A stretch of DNA of 64,000 bases. Origin: Cyanobium sp. NIES-981. GTDB taxonomy: Bacteria > Cyanobacteriota > Cyanobacteriia > PCC-6307 > Cyanobiaceae. The notes beneath the pieces were generated by a model, which saw only the letters and a program-made list of their open reading frames with translations, had not been told where the DNA came from and did no database searches. The translations under genes and the position numbers were made by a program. The first letter of the stretch is position 1, and each line of letters starts with the position of its first letter. The DNA lies in NCBI RefSeq assembly GCF_900088535.1, contig NZ_LT578417.1:1612001-1676000 (forward strand), read 5' to 3'. Positions 57,297 to 64,000 of this stretch are shown here, piece after piece.

Positions 57297-57779
57297 ATGA
57301 CCGTGACCCCCGTGGCCGACCCCTGCGTCGGCAATCTGGCCACCCCCGTCAACAGCAGCTACTTCACCAAGGCCTTCCTGAATGCCCTGCCGGCCTACCG
57401 GCCGGCCCTCTCCCCCAACCGTCGCGGTCTGGAAGTGGGCATGGCCCACGGCTTCCTCCTCTACGGCCCCTTCGCCGTCACCGGTCCGCTGCGCCAGACG
57501 GAATACGCCAGCACCGCAGGGCTGCTGGCGGCTGTCGGGCTGGTGTCGATCCTCACCGTGTGCCTGTCCATCTACGGAACGGCCGGCACCGGTCCGAACG
57601 TGCAGCCGGCCGATGCCACGATCGACAATCCTCCGGCTGACCTGTTCACCAAGGCGGGCTGGGCCGAATTTGCCAGCGGCTTCTGGCTCGGCGGCTGCGG
57701 TGGCGCCGCCTTCGCCTGGTTCCTGGCAGGGACTGCGTTCCTGGGGAGCATCGCCGGTGGCGTCTGGAGCGTGGGCTGA
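57297..57779 (+). CDS. psaL: Photosystem I reaction centre subunit XI (PsaL)
   Basis: PsaL forms the core of PSI trimers. The 160-residue protein has [40 protein letters not shown] with a chlorophyll-ligand His, GPLRQTE, and three hydrophobic helices with a C-terminal [18 protein letters not shown]. It starts at ATG 57297 and is followed by a terminator. Confidence 0.99.
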   Translation: MTVTPVADPCVGNLATPVNSSYFTKAFLNALPAYRPALSPNRRGLEVGMAHGFLLYGPFAVTGPLRQTEYASTAGLLAAVGLVSILTVCLSIYGTAGTGPNVQPADATIDNPPADLFTKAGWAEFASGFWLGGCGGAAFAWFLAGTAFLGSIAGGVWSVG

Positions 57780-57850
57780 GGCCTGCCCCCCACCCTCCAG
57801 CCAGGGTCCTCTGGGCCAGGGTCCCACAGACATTCAGCCTCGCCGGATCT

Positions 57851-57874
57851 GCCCCGCTGCCGCGGGGCTTTTTT
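57851..57874 (+). terminator. Intrinsic terminator after psaL
   Basis: A 7-bp stem GCCCCGC/GCGGGGC with a TGCC loop and six T residues (57869-57874), 72 bases after psaL. Confidence 0.93.
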
Positions 57875-57979
57875 CATGTCAGCGTGTCTGGAGAGCCGGG
57901 CGTTTCACCAGGCCGCAGAGCCGAGACGGGCCTGGGCAGGGGCAGGATGGAGACGCAGCTGCCGTGAGAGCCGAACGTC

Positions 57980-58282
57980 ATGCGCCCCCTCCTCTCAAGC
58001 GTCCCCCTCGTGGTGATCGGCATGGCGATCCTGCTGGGGAGCTGCGGCAAGCAGCCGCCGGCTGGGGCCCCCCAGCCCCCCGTGGCTCCCGCCTTGCCGC
58101 CGGCCGGGGACGACACGCCCCAGCTGCAGGCGCGACTGAACGAGGAGCGCAGCCGTGCTCTGCTCCAGGGGCACGAGGCCATGGTGGCGTGCCTGCATGG
58201 GGAACGGGCCCAGACCGACGGCAACGCGTTGCGCTGCGAAGACTGGTCGTACGTGCGCCAGAACTACCTGCAGCGCAGGTGA
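57980..58282 (+). CDS. Small putative lipoprotein
   Basis: A 100-residue protein with a signal sequence (LLSSVPLVVIGMAILLGSC) ending in a lipobox LLGSC, so Cys22 would be lipidated. A Pro-rich spacer follows, then a short polar domain with two further Cys (ACLHG and LRCED) that may form a disulfide. No known family is recognised. It starts at ATG 57980. Confidence 0.65.
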   Translation: MRPLLSSVPLVVIGMAILLGSCGKQPPAGAPQPPVAPALPPAGDDTPQLQARLNEERSRALLQGHEAMVACLHGERAQTDGNALRCEDWSYVRQNYLQRR

Positions 58283-58304
58283 AGCACCCCTGCCTGGAAG
58301 ACGC

Positions 58305-58715
58305 TCAAGGGGACGTTTCCCTCAGCAGCAGCCTGCCCAGCCAGGCCCCCAGCGCCACCAGGGCCAGACCTCCGCACAAGCTCACCAGCAGCACGGCGGC
58401 GGCGGAAAACAGCTCTCCCGCCGACAGGCGGCGGGCGAGGACCAGCATCCAGGTGGAAAACGTGGTGAGGCTGCCACAGAAGCCGATCCCCGCAAGCAGG
58501 TAGAGCCGGGAGCGACCGGGTGGCTGCACGATCAGCAGACCGATCAGCAGACAGCCAGCCAGATTGGCGAGCAACGACGCCTGCAGGAGCCCCGCAAAGG
58601 GGCCGCTGTTGGCTGCAGCCAGCAGATCCAGTCGCCAGCGCAGCAGCGCTCCCGGGATGGCACCGGCGGCCAGCAGGGCCAGGTCGGCCAGTTCCCGGCG
58701 CAGGGGGGGGCTCAC
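58305..58715 (-). CDS. crcB: Fluoride channel CrcB (second gene of the pair)
   Basis: A 136-residue four-helix membrane protein of the Fluc/CrcB family that exports fluoride. It shows GAIPGALLRWRL, ANLAGCLLIG and the channel motif GFCGSLTTFSTW. It starts at GTG 58715, overlapping the stop of the upstream crcB gene by four bases (GTGA). It diverges strongly from its partner, which fits a heterodimeric channel. Confidence 0.9.
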   Translation of the reverse strand: MSPPLRRELADLALLAAGAIPGALLRWRLDLLAAANSGPFAGLLQASLLANLAGCLLIGLLIVQPPGRSRLYLLAGIGFCGSLTTFSTWMLVLARRLSAGELFSAAAVLLVSLCGGLALVALGAWLGRLLLRETSP

Positions 58716-59104
58716 GGCAGTCCCCCGATCAGCAGGCCCAGCTGCATGGCCACAAGTCCTCCCAGCACTGAGCCCGAGGCCAGCAGCACTGCTTCGGCCC
58801 AGTGGAACTGGCGCACCACCACATAGAGCTCCGCCACAAAGGAGGAGAAGGTGCTGAAACCGCCCAGAAAGCCCGTTCCCATCAGCAGCATGGTGCGCTG
58901 GCCGGCACCAGCGCAGCTCTGCTGCATGGCCACCAGGAGACCAAGGGCAAAGCACGCAGCCATGTTCACCCCGAAGGTGCCCCAGTGCTTGCGGGGAAGC
59001 ATGGGTTCCAGATGGTTCACCACACGAAAGCGCAGCCAGGCCCCTGGGAGAACTCCAAGAGCCACCAACAGGCTGGAGGTGGCAACGGGCACGATGGTGG
59101 GCAT
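58712..59104 (-). CDS. crcB: Fluoride channel CrcB (first gene of the pair)
   Basis: A 130-residue CrcB protein with GVLPGAWLRFRVVNHL, GTFGVNMAACFALG and the motif GFLGGFSTFSSF. It starts at ATG 59104. Two different crcB genes in tandem usually make an antiparallel heterodimer. No fluoride riboswitch is recognisable in the 50 bases between it and the psaB terminator. Confidence 0.92.
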   Translation of the reverse strand: MPTIVPVATSSLLVALGVLPGAWLRFRVVNHLEPMLPRKHWGTFGVNMAACFALGLLVAMQQSCAGAGQRTMLLMGTGFLGGFSTFSSFVAELYVVVRQFHWAEAVLLASGSVLGGLVAMQLGLLIGGLP

Positions 59105-59155
59105 GGCGGCGTGGGGACTGCCCCGGTCAAACGGAGCTGTTCTAGCCCAGATAAG

Positions 59156-59184
59156 AAAAAAACACCCCGGCAGAGCCGGGGTGT
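59156..59184 (-). terminator. Intrinsic terminator after psaB
   Basis: On the minus strand a 9-bp stem ACACCCCGG/CCGGGGTGT with a five-base loop is followed by seven T residues (59162-59156). It ends the psaA-psaB unit ahead of the crcB pair. Confidence 0.93.
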
Positions 59185-59223
59185 GTCAGGTCCCTCGAGT
59201 GAGGCTGGATCGGGAAAGTCGGC

Positions 59224-61443
59224 TCAGCCGAACTTGCCGGAGGTGGAGGCGATCAGGAAGGCCGCATAGGTGAGGAAGTAACCCACAGTGAAGTGAGCCA
59301 GACCAACCACACGGGCCTGAACGATCGAGAGGGCCACGGGCTTGTCACGCCAGCCCACCAGGTTGGCGAGCGGGGTGCGCTGGTGAGCCCACACGATGGT
59401 CTCGATCAGTTCCTGCCAGTAACCACGCCAGGAGATCAGGAACATGAAGCCGGTCGCCCACACAAGGTGGCCGAACAGGAACATCCAGGCCCAGACCGCC
59501 AGATTGTTGGAACCAGCGGGGTTGTAACCGTTGATCAGCTGGGAGCTGTTGAGCCAGAGATAGTCGCGGAACCAACCCATCAGATAGGTGCTGGATTCGT
59601 TGAACTGGGCCACATTGCCTTGCCAGATGGCGAGGTGCTTCCAGTGCCAGTAGAAGGTGAGCCAACCCACCGTGTTCAGGGCCCAGAAGACCGCCAGATA
59701 GAAGGCGTCCCAGGCGCTGATGTCACAGGTGCCGCCACGGCCGGGGCCATCGCAGGGGAAGGAATAGCCGAAGTCCTTTTTGTCGGGCATCAGCTTGGAA
59801 CCCCGGGCATCAAGGGCACCCTTCACCAGGATCAGGGTGGTGGTGTGCAGACCGAGGGCGATGGCGTGGTGCACCAGGAAGTCGCCAGGTCCGATCTGCA
59901 GGAACAGGGAGTTGTCACCGGCGTTGATGCCATCCAGCCAACCGGGCAGCCAGACGGCGCCGGGGCCAGGGGCATTGCTCACCAGGCTGTCGGGATTGGC
60001 CAGCAGCACGTTCATGCCGTAGATGGCCTTACCGGAAGCTGCCTGGACGAACTGGGCGAACACCGGCTCCACCAGGATCTGCTTCTCGGGAGTCCCGAAG
60101 GCCACCACCACGTCGTTGTGGACGTAGAGGCCCAGGGTATGGAAACCGAGGAACAGGGACACCCAGCTGAGGTGGCTGATCACCGCTTCCTTGTGCTCGA
60201 GCATCCGGGCCAGAACGTTGTTCTTGTTGGCCTCGGGGTCGTAGTCACGGATGAAGAAGATCGCACCGTGGGCGAAGGCACCGCACATCAGGAAGATGGC
60301 GATGTACTGGTGGTGGGTATAGAGAGCAGCCTGCGTCGTGTAGTCCTTGGCGATGAACGCGTAGGACGGCATCGAATACATGTGCTGCGCCACCAGGCTC
60401 GTCACCACACCGAGGCTGGCCAGGGCCAGACCCAGTTGGAAGTGGAGGGAGTTGTTGATGGTGTCGTACAGACCCTTGTGGCCCGCGCCCAGATCACCGG
60501 GAGTACCGGCAGGAGGGTTGTGGGCGTCCAGGATCTCGCGGATCGAGTGACCGATACCGAAGTTGGTGCGGTACATGTGACCCGCGATCACGAACAGACA
60601 GCCGATCGCCAGGTGGTGATGGGCGATGTCGGTGAGCCAGAGGGCCTCACTCTGGGGGTGGAAGCCACCCAGGAAGGTGAGGATCGCGGTGCCTGAACCT
60701 TCGGCGGTGCCGAACACCTGGTAAGTGGTGTCGGGATTCTGGGCGTAGACGCCCCAGTTGCCGGTGAAGAAGGGAGCCAATCCTGCGGGGTGCGGCAGCA
60801 CCGAGAGGAAGTTGTCCCAACCCACGTGCTGACCACGGGATTCAGGAATGGCCACGTGGACCAGGTGGCCGGTCCAGGCGATGGAGCTGAAGCCGAAGAG
60901 AACCGCGAGGTGGTGGTTCAGGCGGGACTCAGCATTCTTGAACCAGGCCAGGGAAGGCCGGAACTTGGGCTGAAGGTGAAGCCAACCGGCGAACAGAGCC
61001 CAGGCCGAGAGGATCATCATGAAGATGGCCCCTTGATAGAGCTCGGCGTTGGTGCGCATGCCGATCGTGTACCACCAGTGGTACAGGCCGGAATACGCGA
61101 TGTTCACCGGGGAGGACGCACCGGCCTGGGTGAAGGCGGTGATGGCTCCTTGGCCGAAGTGGGGATCCCAGATCGCGTGAGCGATGGGACGGACATGCAG
61201 AGGATCGGTGACCCACTGCTCAAAGTTGCCCTGCCAGGCGATATGGAACAGGTTGCCCGAAACCCAGAGGCCGATGATGGCCAGGTGACCGAAGTGGGTG
61301 GAGAACAGCTTCTGATAAAGCCGCTCCTCGGTCATGCCGTCGTGGCTCTCGAAGTCGTGAGCCGTGGCAATGCCGTACCAGATACGGCGGGTTGTCGGGT
61401 CCTGTGCCAGACCCTGGCTGAACGAAGGAAATTTCGTTGCCAT
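59224..61443 (-). CDS. psaB: Photosystem I P700 apoprotein A2 (PsaB)
   Basis: One of the two PSI core subunits that bind P700, A0, A1 and the shared FX cluster. The 739 residues begin [20 protein letters not shown]. The FX-binding loop is [19 protein letters not shown], with two Cys ligands, and many His chlorophyll ligands lie in eleven hydrophobic helices. It starts at ATG 61443, 19 bases after psaA. Confidence 0.99.
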   Translation of the reverse strand: MATKFPSFSQGLAQDPTTRRIWYGIATAHDFESHDGMTEERLYQKLFSTHFGHLAIIGLWVSGNLFHIAWQGNFEQWVTDPLHVRPIAHAIWDPHFGQGAITAFTQAGASSPVNIAYSGLYHWWYTIGMRTNAELYQGAIFMMILSAWALFAGWLHLQPKFRPSLAWFKNAESRLNHHLAVLFGFSSIAWTGHLVHVAIPESRGQHVGWDNFLSVLPHPAGLAPFFTGNWGVYAQNPDTTYQVFGTAEGSGTAILTFLGGFHPQSEALWLTDIAHHHLAIGCLFVIAGHMYRTNFGIGHSIREILDAHNPPAGTPGDLGAGHKGLYDTINNSLHFQLGLALASLGVVTSLVAQHMYSMPSYAFIAKDYTTQAALYTHHQYIAIFLMCGAFAHGAIFFIRDYDPEANKNNVLARMLEHKEAVISHLSWVSLFLGFHTLGLYVHNDVVVAFGTPEKQILVEPVFAQFVQAASGKAIYGMNVLLANPDSLVSNAPGPGAVWLPGWLDGINAGDNSLFLQIGPGDFLVHHAIALGLHTTTLILVKGALDARGSKLMPDKKDFGYSFPCDGPGRGGTCDISAWDAFYLAVFWALNTVGWLTFYWHWKHLAIWQGNVAQFNESSTYLMGWFRDYLWLNSSQLINGYNPAGSNNLAVWAWMFLFGHLVWATGFMFLISWRGYWQELIETIVWAHQRTPLANLVGWRDKPVALSIVQARVVGLAHFTVGYFLTYAAFLIASTSGKFG

Positions 61444-61462
61444 TGGGAAAGGTCAGGAAAGG

Positions 61463-63766
61463 TCAGCCGACCGCAATGATGCGGGCCAGGAAGAAAGACC
61501 AGGTGGTCGCGATACCGCCCAGCAGGTAATGGGCGACACCCACGGCACGGCCTTGGGTAATGGAAAGCGCACGGGGCTGGATGGCCGGCGCCACCTTCAG
61601 CTTGTTGTGAGCCCAGACGATGGACTCAATCAGCTCCTGCCAGTAGCCACGGCCACTGAAGAGGAACATCAGGCTGAAGGCCCAGATGAAGTGGGCACCC
61701 AGGAACATCAGGCCATAGGCACTGGAGCTCGAGCCATAGCTGTTGATCACCTGTGCGGCCTGGGCCCACAGGAAATCACGCAGCCAACCATTGATGGTGA
61801 TGGCGCTCTGGGCAAAGTTGCCGTTGGTGATGTGCTGAACGCTGCCGTCGGCATTGACGGTTCCCCACACATCGCTCTGCATCTTCCAGGAGAAGTGGAA
61901 GATCACGATGGACAGGGAGTTGTACATCCAGAACAGACCCAGGAACACATGGTCCCAGGCCGACACCTGGCAGGTGCCGCCACGACCGGGGCCGTCGCAG
62001 GGGAAGCGGAAACCGAGGTTCGCCTTGTCGGGGACGAGACGGGAACTGCGGCTGTAAAGCACACCCTTCAGCAGGATCAGCACGGTGACGTGGATCGTGA
62101 AGGCATGGATGTGGTGGACCATGAAGTCCGCCGTACCGAGGGGAATCGGAGCGGCAGCAACCTTGCCACCCACAGCCACCACGGCGCCGTTGAACACTTC
62201 ACTGACGCCAGCGAGGGCGTTGGGAGCGGTGCTGCCGGCGGCTGCGGCGTGGAGACCCTGCACCCACTGGGCGAACACCGGCTTCAGCGCGATCGCCGAA
62301 TCACTGAACATGTCCTGGGGACGCCCCAGGGCACGCATGGTGTCGTTGTGGATGTAAAGGCCGAAGCTGTGGAAGCCCAGCCAGATGCACACCCAGTTCA
62401 GGTGGCTGATCAGCGCATCGCGGGCCTTGAGCACCCGATCGAGCACGTTGTCGATGTGCTTGGCCGGGTCATAGTCACGCACCATCGCGATGGCGGCGTG
62501 GGCACCGGCACCCACGATCAGGAAGCCACCGATCCACATGTGGTGGGTGAAGAGTGACAACTGGGTGGGGTAATCAATCCCGATGTAGGGATAGGGCGGC
62601 ATCGCATACATGTGATGCGCCACGATGATGGTCAGCGAGCCAAGCAGGGCCAGGTTCACGCCGAGCTGGGCGTGCCAGCTGGTGGTCATGAACTCGAACA
62701 GGCCATCGTGGCCGTTGGGAGCGGGGAAGAGCAGGGGATCACCCTTCTGACCTTCCAGGATCTCCTTGAGGCTGTGGCCGATGCCCCAGTTGGTGCGGTA
62801 CATGTGACCGGCCACAATGAACAGCACCGCGATCGCCAGGTGGTGATGCGCGATGTCGGTCATCCACAGGCTGCCGGTGACAGGATTCAGGCCACCCTTG
62901 AAGGTGAGGAAATCGCTGTAGGCCGCCCAGTTGCCGGTGAAGAAAGCGGAGATGCCCGCGCCGAACCCAGGGAACAGCTGCGCCAGAACGTCCTGATTCA
63001 GGAATTCGTGGGGCAGTGGGATGTCGGCGTAGGAGGCGATGGTCTTGCCGTTGAGGGCCAGGGGCTGGCCGGCATCAATGGCATCCATCAGGGCCGTGGT
63101 GGGCAGGGACACGTGCAGGAGGTGCCCGGTCCAGGACAGGGAGCCCAGGCCCAGCAGGCCAGCCAGGTGGTGGTTGAGCATGGACTCAACGTTCTGGAAC
63201 CACTCCAGCTTCGGCGCGGCCTTGTGATAGTGGAAGACGCCGGCATTCAGCATCAGACCAGCCATCACCAGGGCACCGATGGCGGTGCAGAGGAGCTGGA
63301 ACTCGCTGGTGAAACCCCAGGCTCTCCAGACATGGAAGAGACCGGAGGTGATCTGAATGCCGTGGAACCCGGCACCCACATCACCATTGAGGATTTCCTG
63401 GCCGAAGATCGGCCAGACCACCTGGGCTGAAGGCTTGACGTGCAGAGGGTCGGCCAGCCAGCCGGTGTAGTTGGAGAAGCGGGCGCCATGGAAGAAGGCA
63501 CCGCTCAACCAGATGAAGATGACGGCCAGATGGCCGAAGTGAGCCGAAAAGATCTTGCGAGAAACCTCTTCGAGGTCGCTCGTGTGGCTGTCGAAGTCGT
63601 GAGCGTTGGCGTGGAGGTTCCAAACCCAGGTTGTGGTTTTGGGACCCTTGGCCAGGCTGCGATCGAAATGTCCGGGCTTTTCGAAAAGCTCGAACGTGGC
63701 CGGAACAGGGTTCCGGTCGACCATGGCCTTGGCCTTTTCCCCACGCTCTGGTGGGCTGATGGTCAT
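61463..63766 (-). CDS. psaA: Photosystem I P700 apoprotein A1 (PsaA)
   Basis: The partner of PsaB in the PSI core. The 767 residues begin [20 protein letters not shown], with the FX loop [19 protein letters not shown] and eleven helices rich in His. An internal Ala/Gly-rich segment ([20 protein letters not shown]) is typical of cyanobacterial PsaA. It starts at ATG 63766; psaB follows in the same transcription unit. Confidence 0.99.
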   Translation of the reverse strand: MTISPPERGEKAKAMVDRNPVPATFELFEKPGHFDRSLAKGPKTTTWVWNLHANAHDFDSHTSDLEEVSRKIFSAHFGHLAVIFIWLSGAFFHGARFSNYTGWLADPLHVKPSAQVVWPIFGQEILNGDVGAGFHGIQITSGLFHVWRAWGFTSEFQLLCTAIGALVMAGLMLNAGVFHYHKAAPKLEWFQNVESMLNHHLAGLLGLGSLSWTGHLLHVSLPTTALMDAIDAGQPLALNGKTIASYADIPLPHEFLNQDVLAQLFPGFGAGISAFFTGNWAAYSDFLTFKGGLNPVTGSLWMTDIAHHHLAIAVLFIVAGHMYRTNWGIGHSLKEILEGQKGDPLLFPAPNGHDGLFEFMTTSWHAQLGVNLALLGSLTIIVAHHMYAMPPYPYIGIDYPTQLSLFTHHMWIGGFLIVGAGAHAAIAMVRDYDPAKHIDNVLDRVLKARDALISHLNWVCIWLGFHSFGLYIHNDTMRALGRPQDMFSDSAIALKPVFAQWVQGLHAAAAGSTAPNALAGVSEVFNGAVVAVGGKVAAAPIPLGTADFMVHHIHAFTIHVTVLILLKGVLYSRSSRLVPDKANLGFRFPCDGPGRGGTCQVSAWDHVFLGLFWMYNSLSIVIFHFSWKMQSDVWGTVNADGSVQHITNGNFAQSAITINGWLRDFLWAQAAQVINSYGSSSSAYGLMFLGAHFIWAFSLMFLFSGRGYWQELIESIVWAHNKLKVAPAIQPRALSITQGRAVGVAHYLLGGIATTWSFFLARIIAVG

Positions 63767-64000
63767 CGAGACGTTCCTCGAGGGACGGGGTCGAGGTGGT
63801 GGTCCACCCCTGGAGACAACGGGAGCCGTCGAGACGGGAACCCGCTGTCAGTGGGCCCCATGACACAGGCCGCCCGAAGCCGGCAGGGTCATGGGCTCCA
63901 GCCTGAGACGGATGTCGCGGAATCCGCGAAACCGACTGCTGTGGCTGGGGCTTTGGGCCCCAGATAGGGGACCGCTGGCGGCACTATAAGGGCCAAATTG
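63767..64000 (-). promoter_or_regulatory. psaA upstream region with candidate -10 element
   Basis: The 234 bases before psaA carry no gene. On the minus strand TATAGT (63988-63983), five of six to the sigma70 -10 consensus, lies 217 bases before the start codon, which would give a long untranslated leader. Its -35 partner would fall outside the window, so the promoter cannot be confirmed. Confidence 0.35.

Noticed and set aside
59105-59160. Possible fluoride riboswitch before the crcB pair
   Set aside because: The 50 bases between the crcB start and the psaB terminator do not show the conserved riboswitch segments.
59293-61479. Long plus-strand frames over psaB and psaA (for example 59293-60696)
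   Set aside because: They mirror the codon bias of the photosystem genes, are Gly/Val/His-rich and have no family signature.

Overview
The window is a gene-dense, G+C-rich (about two thirds by eye) stretch of chromosome from a unicellular cyanobacterium, most likely a Cyanobium or a high-GC Synechococcus of the picocyanobacterial lineage. The evidence is direct: photosystem I genes at three loci (psaD; psaI-psaL; psaB-psaA), NDH-1 subunit NdhN, the clock-input protein LdpA, cyanobacterial-type GshA, CrtD, a CURT1/CAAD-like protein, and cyanobacteria-specific families (DUF1815, DUF2839, Ycf45-type ATPase). No insertion sequence, prophage, CRISPR array or rRNA operon is visible. Genes are packed tightly, with several convergent 3' overlaps and divergent gaps of only 26-40 bases.

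Left part (1-34.3 kb). After a cut-off gene end and tRNA-Cys come housekeeping and envelope genes: a lipid-A-disaccharide-synthase-like protein, RNase D, a CCB1-like protein, an amidase-like secreted protein, hemF, mrp and rodA. Next are a histidine kinase with a degenerate ATPase half, psaD, trpE, gshA, ppc, a GNAT protein, tRNA-Arg, recF and speD. From 18.6 to 24 kb lies a sulfur and nucleotide-chemistry group: LarE with three cysteines, a tandem-duplicated CobO-like P-loop protein, MoeB with a rhodanese domain, a JAMM metalloprotease, a CAAD protein and fructosamine kinase. crtD, tyrA, a degenerate DinG-like helicase, DUF2839, DUF1815, recA (behind a LexA-like operator), a HAD hydrolase, tRNA-Gln, the Ycf45-type ATPase, ldpA and ndhN follow.

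Middle part (34.3-51.7 kb). One long ribosomal superoperon runs on the plus strand. The S10-type part is rplC-rplD-rplW-rplB-rpsS-rplV-rpsC-rplP-rpmC-rpsQ. The spc-type part is rplN-rplX-rplE-rpsH-rplF-rplR-rpsE-rplO-secY-adk-rpmJ. The alpha-type part is rpsM-rpsK-rpoA-rplQ-truA-rplM-rpsI-rpmE, and prfA follows. rpsJ, rpsN, rpmD and infA are not present here. A terminator-like hairpin lies between rplO and secY and another follows rpmE. A 526-base leader precedes rplC.

Right part (51.7-64 kb). HNH endonuclease and alr (divergent), tRNA-Ser, a serine hydrolase and an SH3-NlpC/P60 endopeptidase (divergent, both probably for murein peptides), a membrane glycosyltransferase, a HEAT-repeat protein, psaI-psaL, a small lipoprotein, a crcB pair, and psaA-psaB on the minus strand.

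No unmistakably new system was found. The best leads are the LarE/CobO-duplicate/MoeB/JAMM neighbourhood, recF and truA apparently lacking ATG/GTG/TTG starts, the inactive-looking DinG relative, and the kinase without recognisable ATP-binding boxes next to psaD.
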